From Flavobacteriaceae bacterium (GTDB lineage Bacteria; Bacteroidota; Bacteroidia; Flavobacteriales; Flavobacteriaceae), in assembly GCA_022424955.1 (NCBI GenBank), contig JAKMGK010000005.1, positions 1-35,958 on the forward strand: a stretch of DNA of 35,958 nt. The letters are read 5' to 3'. Both the position numbers and the translations under genes were made by a program. Below the pieces are notes generated by a model. It made no database searches. It was not told the DNA's origin and was given only the letters and a program-made list of their open reading frames with translations. Positions 16,707 through 24,565 of the stretch are shown piece by piece. Within the stretch, counting starts at the first letter, position 1, and each line of letters starts with the position of its first letter.

Positions 16707-16895
16707 TTACTCGATAAATAAATAATAAGGTGTGAAAACCATCACAGCTATTAAGGCAGTAATTACTACATAAACAAACATAAATCCTGCTATCGAAAAC
16801 ATATCATCTGCCTCTTTAAAATAAGGGTACTAATGTTTTAAAAATAACAAAGAAAACAGGGCTGTAAGCCCAACAAATACCATAAACATAACCAT
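16707..16895 (-). pseudogene. Small two-TM protein gene interrupted by an in-frame TAG
   Basis: The frame from ATG 16895 encodes MVMFMVFVGLTALFSLLFLKH and then hits TAG at 16830-16832. The same frame continues with YPYFKEADD and a second hydrophobic segment beginning MFSIAGFMFVYVV, to a TAA at 16707. Read through, it makes a 62-residue protein with two TM helices split by a polar loop, a plausible whole small membrane protein. Reinitiation at the ATG at 16802, which has AGAGG nine bases upstream, could still give a 31-residue peptide. It starts 16 bases after the SRPBCC pseudogene, so the two were probably one operon. Confidence 0.5.
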
Positions 16896-16911
16896 CGATT
16901 TGGGTCAAAAA

Positions 16912-17354
16912 TTATTTTACAGAAAGACAGGTGGCTCTAAGCTTATCTAGAACATAGTTCCACCCGCTAACACGCTCAGCATATATTTCTTCGGCTTGTG
17001 GAAAAGTCGAAAAATCGCCTTGCTCTTCCGTTAGTAGTACTCCTTTTGAAGAAGGAGATAGTATAAATCGCAATTCAGACATTTGTCCATTGAGGCCCTC
17101 ATGATGATGATTTATATTAAATCGCAATAAAGAATAGGGTTGATTTTCTAATAAAGTTCAGCATACATTGGTGTGAAAAGAGCCGTCTTTTTGAACTTCT
17201 GGCCACAAGGCCTCACTGCCCAATCCCCACGAACAATGCAATTGACAATTGTACATGTATTTTTTTTCAATTCGGGTAAAGTTAATACTGACCAAATATT
17301 TTCTTTGGTCGTTTCTAAAGGAATTTCCATTCTAGCCCAAAGCGATTTCTTCAT
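16912..17354 (-). pseudogene. SRPBCC/AHSA1-like protein gene, frameshifted and with a nonsense codon
   Basis: The first part starts at 17354 (KKSLWARMEIPLETTKENIW) and runs in frame to a tract of eight A residues (17260-17267). Beyond it the natural continuation, YMYNCQLHCSWGLGSEALWP, needs one more A. The same new frame then meets TGA at 17158-17160 and goes on as TLLENQPYSLLRFNINHHH to the normal end with GWNYVLDKLRA. Together this is about 147 residues, the usual size of an SRPBCC ligand-binding-fold protein, with the family's C-terminal helix. Two independent lesions make it a pseudogene. The TGA most simply derives from GGA (glycine). Confidence 0.8.
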
Positions 17355-17491
17355 TTTAGTTAATTAAACCTAGTATCGCTCAAATACCCTTTTGGGCTAT
17401 TTTAAGTCGAAGTCAGATAAGATTAGGTGATTCTATGATACAAATTTTTGAAAAAGCAGAAAATAGCTTAACTTGAAATAAATACATCAAT
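17355..17491. other. Divergent intergenic region
   Basis: An AT-rich gap between the pseudogene start and the FAD oxidoreductase, expected to hold both promoters. I see one weak imperfect hairpin (AAATACCC and GGGCTATTT around TTTT, 17382-17402) and no convincing TAnnTTTG box for either side. Confidence 0.4.
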
Positions 17492-18781
17492 ATGACGTCC
17501 CAGTCTCCTATCATCATTATTGGCAACGGTATCGCAGGTACAACCCTGGCGAGAAATATTCGAAAAAATAGCAGACACCCCATTCTTGTTATTTCAAAAG
17601 AAAGTGACTATTTTTTTTCAAGAACTGCTTTGATGTATGTTTATATGGGACACCTTAAATGGGAAAATCTTGAACCCTATGAAAAAGGATTTTGGCAACA
17701 AAACAACATCGATCTTCTTAAGGCTGAAGTCACCCAAATTAAACCTCAAGAAAAAATCATTGTCCTAGCTAACGGTCAACACCTTTCATATAGTAGCCTT
17801 GTCTTAGCCACCGGGTCAACCCCCAATAAGTTCGGATGGAAAGGGCAAGATCTCGAGGGAGTACAAGGCCTCTACACTAAGCAAGATCTTGAAAAACTCA
17901 CTGCGAATGCCCCTAACATCAAACAAGCGGTAGTTGTAGGAGGAGGCCTAATAGGAATTGAACTCGCAGAGATGCTTCACAGTCGCGGAATTCGTGTGAC
18001 TTTTTTAGTCCGGGAAGATAGCTTTTGGAATAAAGTAATTTCCCCTCATGAAGGAGACATGATTGAAAAACATATCTTAGCCCATGGGATTGATTTAAAA
18101 ATGTCTACCAATCTAGTAGAAATTATAGCCAACGAAAAGGGGCAAGCCAATGCAGTAATTACCGATCAAGAAGAAAGTCTTCCTTGTCAAATGGTGGGGC
18201 TAACCGCCGGGGTGCGACCCAATATTGACTTTCTAAAAAATTCTGACCTAGAGATGAATCGAGGAATTTTAGTAGATCAACATCTAGCGACCAACCTACC
18301 CGATATATATGCCATAGGGGACTGTGCAGAATTGCGCGCTCCACTCCCTCATCGAAATGCGATTGAAGCGGTATGGTATGTAGGTAGGATGATGGGAGAA
18401 ACCCTTGCGCAAAGTTTAACAGGAAACCTTAGTCCCTATACTCCTGGTCACTGGTTTAACAGCGCCAAATTCTTTGATATTGAATATCAAACTTATGGAC
18501 AAATTTCTCCTCTTGCAACACAAAAAGAAAATCACTTTTGCTGGAAACACCCAGAAAAAAACTGCATGGTTAGACTTGCTTATCACCCTAAAAGCAGATT
18601 GTTTTTAGGGATCAACACCTTTGGTATTCGCATGCGACACGAAGTTTTTGATCAATGGTTAAATGACCAAACTTCCATAGAAACTGTCATGGAAAATTTA
18701 AGCCAAGTTAATTTCGATCCAGAATTTTACACCCAATACGAACCTCAAATAATCGCAGAATGGCAAAATCAATTCGTTTAA
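17492..18781 (+). CDS. NAD(P)/FAD-dependent oxidoreductase
   Basis: A 429-residue two-dinucleotide-binding-domain flavoprotein (Pyr_redox_2). FAD binding uses GNGIAG at 11-16 and AIGDCAEL near 274-281. NAD(P)H binding uses VVVGGGLIGIELAE at 147-160, with LATGSTP at 105-111. There is no redox-active CxxC, so it is not thioredoxin reductase. It resembles the N-terminal half of NirB, rubredoxin reductases and ferredoxin reductases. It overlaps by 22 bases the membrane ferredoxin downstream, so the pair probably passes electrons between NAD(P)H and the membrane. Possible links to arsenic chemistry are inference from the nearby arsenosugar operon only. Confidence 0.88.
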   Translation: MTSQSPIIIIGNGIAGTTLARNIRKNSRHPILVISKESDYFFSRTALMYVYMGHLKWENLEPYEKGFWQQNNIDLLKAEVTQIKPQEKIIVLANGQHLSYSSLVLATGSTPNKFGWKGQDLEGVQGLYTKQDLEKLTANAPNIKQAVVVGGGLIGIELAEMLHSRGIRVTFLVREDSFWNKVISPHEGDMIEKHILAHGIDLKMSTNLVEIIANEKGQANAVITDQEESLPCQMVGLTAGVRPNIDFLKNSDLEMNRGILVDQHLATNLPDIYAIGDCAELRAPLPHRNAIEAVWYVGRMMGETLAQSLTGNLSPYTPGHWFNSAKFFDIEYQTYGQISPLATQKENHFCWKHPEKNCMVRLAYHPKSRLFLGINTFGIRMRHEVFDQWLNDQTSIETVMENLSQVNFDPEFYTQYEPQIIAEWQNQFV

Positions 18782-20292
18782 ATATCGTTCAAGGGAAGAA
18801 CCTTGGCTTGCTGCTAGGGCTAGCAGGCTTATTGCTTCTACTTTATTCACTTTTTGATGAATCTTTTGCCCGCTCAACCAATGGGCTTATTAGCAGCTTA
18901 GTCTTGATTAGTGTAGGGACTATATTGTATAGCGAAAGACTGTATCACGGGACAATTCCTGGGATAAAAAACAATGGTGTCTGGTTAGATGGACTTTCTG
19001 CAAGAGGAGTTTTGGGATGGTTTGTGGGCATTGCATTAACCTGTTTTTATATCGCCCTTTATTTTTATCCAGAAACCCTGGGATTCAACAGCGAAGACAG
19101 TACTGGATTGGTTGCGTTTTTTGATCCTTTAAGCATTGCCTTAAATGGAAAGCCCGCCACACAATGGTTCGTTTATGGTTCGCTTTACACGCTTGCTATT
19201 TTAATTTTTGGCGTAAAATTTATTTTAAAATATCGCCATAATCGCTATCAAATTATCCGCACCCTTTCTGTCATGTTTTTTCAGTTAGGATTTGCATTTT
19301 TAATTCCAGAATTACTCGCATTTTTTCATCCAGATACCCCCTATTTTGCCAAAGATCTTAAAAATATGTGGCCGCTTAATTATTACTTTTTTGAATCATG
19401 GCACTTAAAAAATATGCTTAGTGGTGGGAACTTAGGATTATTTGTGCTCTTTTCTGGACTTGCTATGATTTTTATTGTCTCTCCCGTTTTAACTTATTTA
19501 TATGGAAAACGCTGGTATTGCTCTTGGGTGTGTGGTTGTGGTGCTTTAGCCGAGACAGCAGGAGATCCTTTTCGACAATTATCCAGTAAAAAAATAAGTG
19601 TGTGGAAATTAGAACGCTGGTTGATACATTTAGTATTGGTCTTTGTTTTTATAACCACCATTGCGGTAATCTGGTCATTTTTGGGAAGCAATCCATCATT
19701 GAGTAGTTTCTCCCGAGAAACCTTTGTTATTGGAATAGTTGTTTTCTTAGTTACAATCATGGGTGTCATCTATTTTTTTAAACGTAAAGAAATGGATAAA
19801 GATGCATTGTATAGCATGATTACCCTAGGGTGTATTATCGCTGGAACAATTGCGATCCAGGCCTTTTCTGGAGAAAAAAATATATTATTTATAAAAAGTT
19901 ACACCCTTACAAAATGGTATGGCTTTGGGATTGGAGCCGCTTTTTCTGGTGTTTTAGGCGTAGGGTTTTACCCCATTTTGGGGAGTCGTGTTTGGTGCCG
20001 CTTTGGTTGTCCCATGGCCGCTATTTTGGGATTACAGCAACGTTTACTTTCGCGTTTTCGCATTACTACTAATGGGGGACAATGTATCTCTTGCGGGAAT
20101 TGCTCTGCTTATTGCGAAATGGGAATTGATGTAAGGGCTTACGCCCAAAAGGGCCAAAACATAGTACGCTCTTCTTGTGTAGGCTGCGGAATTTGTTCTG
20201 CAGTCTGTCCGCGAGGAGTCCTCAAATTAGAAAATGGTCCTGTCGCTAATCGCACGAATCTTCCTAACTTTCCTTTAGGGAATAAGTTGTAA
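18760..20292 (+). CDS. NosR/NapH-like membrane protein with 4Fe-4S clusters
   Basis: A 510-residue polytopic inner-membrane protein. Hydrophobic segments lie near residues 15-31, 42-56, 85-103, 138-156, 170-188, 225-246, 288-307, 322-340, 352-368 and 388-406. Cysteine motifs are C254xxxC258xC260, then C413xxxC417P, then two ferredoxin clusters C442/445/448/452 and C473/476/479/483. Two CxxxC(P) sites followed by a 2x[4Fe-4S] tail is the NosR/NapH plan for moving electrons between quinol and a partner. The partner here is probably the FAD oxidoreductase overlapping its 5' end. No nitrate or nitrous oxide reductase is present in the window. Confidence 0.85.
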   Translation: MAKSIRLNIVQGKNLGLLLGLAGLLLLLYSLFDESFARSTNGLISSLVLISVGTILYSERLYHGTIPGIKNNGVWLDGLSARGVLGWFVGIALTCFYIALYFYPETLGFNSEDSTGLVAFFDPLSIALNGKPATQWFVYGSLYTLAILIFGVKFILKYRHNRYQIIRTLSVMFFQLGFAFLIPELLAFFHPDTPYFAKDLKNMWPLNYYFFESWHLKNMLSGGNLGLFVLFSGLAMIFIVSPVLTYLYGKRWYCSWVCGCGALAETAGDPFRQLSSKKISVWKLERWLIHLVLVFVFITTIAVIWSFLGSNPSLSSFSRETFVIGIVVFLVTIMGVIYFFKRKEMDKDALYSMITLGCIIAGTIAIQAFSGEKNILFIKSYTLTKWYGFGIGAAFSGVLGVGFYPILGSRVWCRFGCPMAAILGLQQRLLSRFRITTNGGQCISCGNCSAYCEMGIDVRAYAQKGQNIVRSSCVGCGICSAVCPRGVLKLENGPVANRTNLPNFPLGNKL

Positions 20293-20328
20293 AGAATTAA
20301 CTTGGCGAAATAATATTTAATCGCTTTC

Positions 20329-21027
20329 ATGCCCACAATAAAGGTCATTATTCCCGCTTTTAACGAAGAAAAATCGATTGCAAAAGTCATTGCAGAAATC
20401 CCTGACTTTGTCGAAGAAATCGTTGTGGTGAACAACAATTCAACCGATCAAACCGCCCAAGTCGCAACAAAAGCTGGAGCAAGTGTACTGACCGAAAAAA
20501 GCAAAGGCTATGGCTATGCCTGTCTAAAAGGCATTGATTATCTTTCCCAAAAGAATAAAAAGCCAGACATACTGGTCTTCCTCGATGGAGATTTTTCTGA
20601 TTTTCCGCAAGAACTCACTAAAGTTATCCAGCCCATAATTGATGGCAGGGTAGATTTTGTCGTTGGGGCACGTGTAAAGGAGTTAAGAGCGTCGGGATCT
20701 TTGACTCCGCAACAAGTTTTTGGTAATTGGCTGGCGTGTTTTCTAATGAAAATTCTGTATCAATCAAGCTTTACAGACCTAGGCCCCTTTAGAGCCATTA
20801 GATGGGAAGCCCTAGAAAATATCCAAATGAGCGACAAGACTTATGGCTGGACCATAGAGATGCAACTTAAAGTATTACGCCAGAAGATCTCCTATCAAGA
20901 GGTACCTGTTTCCTATAAGAAAAGAATTGGGGTCTCAAAAGTTTCAGGAACAGTAAAAGGAACTATATTTGCAGGAGTGAAAATTATTGGTTGGATTTTC
21001 AAACACTACTTATCGAAAAAATATTGA
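20329..21027 (+). CDS. Family 2 glycosyltransferase (polyprenyl-phosphate sugar synthase-like)
   Basis: A 232-residue soluble GT-A enzyme. Motifs: IKVIIPAFNEEKSI, VVVNNNSTDQT, KSKGYGYACLKG, the metal site FLDGDFSDFP (D86, D88) and FTDLGPFRAIRW. It lacks the C-terminal TM domain of long DPM1/GtrB enzymes. The fold matches dolichyl- or undecaprenyl-phosphate mannose/glucose synthases, which make lipid-linked sugar donors from NDP-sugars. It starts 36 bases after the ferredoxin gene. One base separates it from the next GT gene. A job as donor supplier for the GT-C protein two genes downstream would fit, but the sugar is unknown. Confidence 0.87.
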   Translation: MPTIKVIIPAFNEEKSIAKVIAEIPDFVEEIVVVNNNSTDQTAQVATKAGASVLTEKSKGYGYACLKGIDYLSQKNKKPDILVFLDGDFSDFPQELTKVIQPIIDGRVDFVVGARVKELRASGSLTPQQVFGNWLACFLMKILYQSSFTDLGPFRAIRWEALENIQMSDKTYGWTIEMQLKVLRQKISYQEVPVSYKKRIGVSKVSGTVKGTIFAGVKIIGWIFKHYLSKKY

Positions 21028-21028
21028 C

Positions 21029-22531
21029 ATGGAATACTTTTGGTTAAATGTATCCTTCATTGTGATGGGATTGTATTCCTTTTCTTTACTTCTTGTTTTC
21101 TTTTACAGTTTAGCTCAACTCAATCTATTGTTTAACTACAAAAGAGCACAAAAAAATAAACCCAAATTAACCCCCCTTGACACTAGTAACCTTGATAAAG
21201 TCCCATTTGTAACCATCCAACTTCCTGTTTTTAATGAGTTGTATGTGATGGAACGTTTACTCAAATGCATCAACGAGATTGAATATCCCAGAGAGCGATT
21301 AGAAATCCAAGTCCTTGACGACTCTACAGACGAATCTGTTGAGCTGACAAAAAGAATCGTAACTGACTTGCAAAAAGGTGGCCTTGATATCGTACAAATT
21401 CGACGTAAAGACCGCGTAGGGTTTAAAGCAGGGGCCCTAAAAGAGGGACTAAAATCTGCAAAAGGGGAATTAATTGCCATTTTTGATGCTGATTTTCTTC
21501 CTAGAAAAGACTGGTTGTTAAAAACAGTGCCACAATTTGATCAAAGCGATATTGGTGTTGTTCAAACTAAATGGGAACACATCAACCACGATTATTCTAT
21601 CTTGACAGAAGTTCAAGCTTTTGCCCTTGATGCGCACTTCACTCTTGAACAGGTAGGTAGAAATGCCGAAGGTCACTTTATTAACTTTAATGGGACTGCA
21701 GGAATCTGGCGTAAAGAAACCATTATTGATGCTGGAAACTGGGAAGGAGATACTTTAACCGAAGATTTAGATCTGAGTTATCGAGCCCAGTTAAAAAACT
21801 GGAAATTTAAATACCTTGAAGAGGTGGAAACCCCATCTGAACTTCCCGTGGTAATGAGTGCTATCCGTTCTCAACAATTTAGATGGAATAAAGGTGGAGC
21901 AGAGAATTATCAAAAAATGATCAAGAAGGTCATGAAAAAAAAGGAACTCCCTTTTGGCACAAAAGTGCATTCAATTTTACACCTTTTAAACAGTACCATG
22001 TTTTTAAATGTTTTGATTGTAGGGATTTTAAGTATTCCCATGCTCTACATTAAAAACGAGTGGGGACATTTAGCGTGGTTCTTTAAAATCTCTTCTTTAT
22101 TTATAGTTAGTACCGTTATTTTCTTTTATTGTTACTGGGAGTTATACCGAAAAAAGAAAGGAAGTGGATTACTTCAGTTTTTAGAATACAACAAAACCTT
22201 TTTTACTTTTTATACCGTTGCAATGGGCTTTTCTTTTCACAATGCACTAGCAGTATTAGAAGGGCATAGAGGAAAAAGAAGTGATTTTATCCGGACACCA
22301 AAATTTAATATTCAAGAGTTAAAAGATTCTTGGAAAAACAATAAATACATCCCTAAAAAGGTGCATAAAAACACCATAGCAGAAGGATTATTAGCCATAT
22401 ACTTCATGTTTGGAATGTACAGCGCTTTTACAGTAGGTGAGACAGGAGATTTTGGTCTCTTTCCTTTTCACTTATTGTTGTTTGTTGGCTTCGGCTTTAT
22501 CTTTGTCAATTCCTTTAGAACACAAGGATAA
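21029..22531 (+). CDS. Cellulose synthase-like processive GT2, membrane
   Basis: A 500-residue membrane glycosyltransferase. One N-terminal TM (about 8-29) precedes the catalytic domain VTIQLPVFNE. It contains all processive GT2 motifs: D97/D98 (VLDDSTD), D153-A-D155, T-E245-D246 and the Q282-Q-F-R-W motif. Three or four C-terminal TM segments follow. I chose the ATG at 21029, one base after the preceding stop; an in-frame ATG at 20987 lies inside that gene. Such proteins polymerise or transfer hexoses (glucosyl ceramide/glucomannan types) and translocate the product. It ends in a TAATG overlap with the next gene. No BcsB/BcsC partners are nearby. Confidence 0.88.
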   Translation: MEYFWLNVSFIVMGLYSFSLLLVFFYSLAQLNLLFNYKRAQKNKPKLTPLDTSNLDKVPFVTIQLPVFNELYVMERLLKCINEIEYPRERLEIQVLDDSTDESVELTKRIVTDLQKGGLDIVQIRRKDRVGFKAGALKEGLKSAKGELIAIFDADFLPRKDWLLKTVPQFDQSDIGVVQTKWEHINHDYSILTEVQAFALDAHFTLEQVGRNAEGHFINFNGTAGIWRKETIIDAGNWEGDTLTEDLDLSYRAQLKNWKFKYLEEVETPSELPVVMSAIRSQQFRWNKGGAENYQKMIKKVMKKKELPFGTKVHSILHLLNSTMFLNVLIVGILSIPMLYIKNEWGHLAWFFKISSLFIVSTVIFFYCYWELYRKKKGSGLLQFLEYNKTFFTFYTVAMGFSFHNALAVLEGHRGKRSDFIRTPKFNIQELKDSWKNNKYIPKKVHKNTIAEGLLAIYFMFGMYSAFTVGETGDFGLFPFHLLLFVGFGFIFVNSFRTQG

Positions 22532-23856
22532 TGCTTGGGGGGAACCCTTTTCGAACTGCGATTATCGCTTTATTTCTGCTCATTATTTATATCATTTTGG
22601 GCTACTTTGTACCGCGAGAGGAAAGTCTTTATTTTTTACTGCTTTATACGAGTAGCTGGGGATTAACCTATGCCTTAATTAAGAGTATCCCTACTGCATC
22701 TGTTTTTTGGCTAGGCTTACTATTTCGTCTTGCCTTTATTGTTGCTATACCATGGCTATCACAAGATTTTTATCGCTTTATATGGGATGGCTTGTTACTT
22801 CAAAACGACCTCAATCCATATGCCTTTTCACCTAATGAACTTATCAAGAGTGATGCGCTATTTGATTCCACTTTAAAAACCGATTTATATGAAGGTATGG
22901 GTGCATTAAGTGCACAACACTATTCAAACTATCCTCCTTTAAATCAATTGGGCTTTTTAACTGCGGTCAATGTGTTCCCACAAAGTGTATTAGGCACAGT
23001 CATTGTTATGCGATTGCTACTTATTCTCGCAGAAGTAGGCTTGTTTTTTATCATAAAAAAAATACTCCATCATCTCGATCTACCACAAAGACGATTAGGT
23101 TGGTATTTCCTCAATCCACTCATCATTCTTGAATTAAGCGGAAATCTACATTGGGAAGGGGTAATGCTTTTTTTCTTTGCCCTGGGCTGGTGGCTTCTCT
23201 TAAAAAAGCAAAATATTTGGGCGACAATCGCTTTTGCTTTTTCTATTGCGACTAAATTAATTCCATTACTGTTGTTACCGCTTTTTGTACGCTTTCAAGC
23301 GTGGAAAAAAACAGCTTGGATGGCTTTTTTAGGAAGCCTCTGTCTCTTGCTACTTTTCGTTCCTTTTTTTAAAGATATTGGAATGGAGAACTACTTTGCC
23401 ACAATACAGCTGTGGTTTAAAAACTTTGAATTTAACGGAAGCTTCTATTATCTAATTCGGTGGATTGGCTATCAAATTAAGGGCTATAACATTATAAGGC
23501 AATGGGGAGAAATTTCTCCATGGATCATTACAGGAATGGTTTTGGTTTTTGCTTTCTTAAGACCTAAGAAAAAAGCTCAGGAAGTTTTTTCTGCTATGCT
23601 TTTTTTATTAATCGCCTATTACCTTATCGCCTCGATTGTCCACCCCTGGTATGTCATCCCATTGGTTTTCTTAAGTTTATTCACACGCTACAGCTTTCCA
23701 TTAATATGGAGCATGCTTATCCCAATAAGCTATATCACTTATGCCCATCCTAATTTTCAAGAAGAATATAGATTGATTTTTTTAGAATATATCATAGTGA
23801 TCATTGCAATGATTTATGAAATAAGTAAAAAGAAAACCTTACTTAAGCATTTTTAA
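22531..23856 (+). CDS. GT-C mannosyltransferase-like polytopic membrane protein
   Basis: A 441-residue protein with about eleven hydrophobic segments. A large extracytoplasmic loop follows the early TM helices and carries the acidic motif QDFYRFIWDGLLLQNDLNPY, then YSNYPPLNQLGF. HPWYVIPLVF occurs late in the chain. This is the GT-C/GT87 arrangement of enzymes that use polyprenyl-phosphate sugars; Bacteroidota homologues are often called mannosyltransferases. Its start overlaps the stop of the cellulose synthase-like gene by one base. It converges on a pseudouridine synthase gene with an 18-base overlap. With the two upstream GT2 genes it suggests a membrane glycosylation pathway of unknown product. 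Confidence 0.78.
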   Translation: MLGGNPFRTAIIALFLLIIYIILGYFVPREESLYFLLLYTSSWGLTYALIKSIPTASVFWLGLLFRLAFIVAIPWLSQDFYRFIWDGLLLQNDLNPYAFSPNELIKSDALFDSTLKTDLYEGMGALSAQHYSNYPPLNQLGFLTAVNVFPQSVLGTVIVMRLLLILAEVGLFFIIKKILHHLDLPQRRLGWYFLNPLIILELSGNLHWEGVMLFFFALGWWLLLKKQNIWATIAFAFSIATKLIPLLLLPLFVRFQAWKKTAWMAFLGSLCLLLLFVPFFKDIGMENYFATIQLWFKNFEFNGSFYYLIRWIGYQIKGYNIIRQWGEISPWIITGMVLVFAFLRPKKKAQEVFSAMLFLLIAYYLIASIVHPWYVIPLVFLSLFTRYSFPLIWSMLIPISYITYAHPNFQEEYRLIFLEYIIVIIAMIYEISKKKTLLKHF

Positions 23857-24564
23857 TAAATTGATTTCGTGCTCCCCAAGATGTCTAAATCTACCTCGGG
23901 ACAGATCTTTTTTGGTTAAATGAGCATAGGTCACAAGATCTAATTGTTCAACAGTATAGCCTACTGCTTCAAAAATTTGATGTACTGCCTTATAGGTTTG
24001 ATCGTGAATTTCAATTCCTACCACTCGTTTAGGCTCTCCATGAATAAAGCTAATGTCTTCAACACTTAGCACTTTATTGCGATCGATGGCAATTCCTTTT
24101 TTGATTTTTTCAACAGCTTCCCCACTTAGATTTTTATCTAATACCACTTGATAGATTTTCTTCACCTTAGTGTTAAGACTGCGCAATTTTGTGGTTAGTT
24201 GCTGGTCGTTTGTGAACAATAACAAACCCGTAGTGGAACGATCCATCGCATGGATAGGATCTATTCTATAGGGCGCCGCTCTTGCAATTAACTCAAGCAC
24301 ATCTTTCTTATAAGTTCCTTTTTTAACCGCCGCTAAAAACCCTTTTGGTTTGTTCAATAAAACATAGGTAGGTTTATCTGCATTGATGCGTTGACCGTCA
24401 AATTTCACTTCGTCTCCTAGTTGAACTTGATAGCCCATTTCTGTAACGATTTTTCCATTGACCTTGACCGTTCCTAACCCTATATGCATGTCTGCTTCTC
24501 TTCGAGAGCAGAGGCCAGAGTTGGCTATGAATTTATTTAGTCTAATCGTGTTTTTTGTCGCCAT
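23839..24564 (-). CDS. Pseudouridine synthase, RsuA/RluB/E/F type
   Basis: A 241-residue RNA-modification enzyme. The N-terminal S4 domain is IRLNKFIANSGLCSRREAD. The catalytic domain begins VLLNKPKGFLAAV. The active-site aspartate is D108 in HAMDRSTTGLLLFTND, where most family members have GRLDRDTSGLL. The substitution of GRL by HAM around it is notable, but the aspartate and the following TTGLLL are intact. The target is probably an rRNA position, which cannot be fixed from sequence. It is the last gene of the mevalonate operon: its ATG follows the nitrilase stop after one base. In related flavobacteria it often follows the UbiA gene directly. Confidence 0.88.
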   Translation of the reverse strand: MATKNTIRLNKFIANSGLCSRREADMHIGLGTVKVNGKIVTEMGYQVQLGDEVKFDGQRINADKPTYVLLNKPKGFLAAVKKGTYKKDVLELIARAAPYRIDPIHAMDRSTTGLLLFTNDQQLTTKLRSLNTKVKKIYQVVLDKNLSGEAVEKIKKGIAIDRNKVLSVEDISFIHGEPKRVVGIEIHDQTYKAVHQIFEAVGYTVEQLDLVTYAHLTKKDLSRGRFRHLGEHEINLLKMLK

Positions 24565-24565
24565 T

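Noticed and set aside
17158-17160. TGA in the SRPBCC gene read as selenocysteine (context TGC TGA ACT)
   Set aside because: A single change from GGA explains it, the gene also has a frameshift, the position is not a known redox site and no SECIS-like hairpin is evident just downstream.
17382-17402. Imperfect hairpin AAATACCC/GGGCTATTT upstream of the FAD oxidoreductase
   Set aside because: Short, AT-rich and bulged, with no clear T-run or operator symmetry; could be chance.
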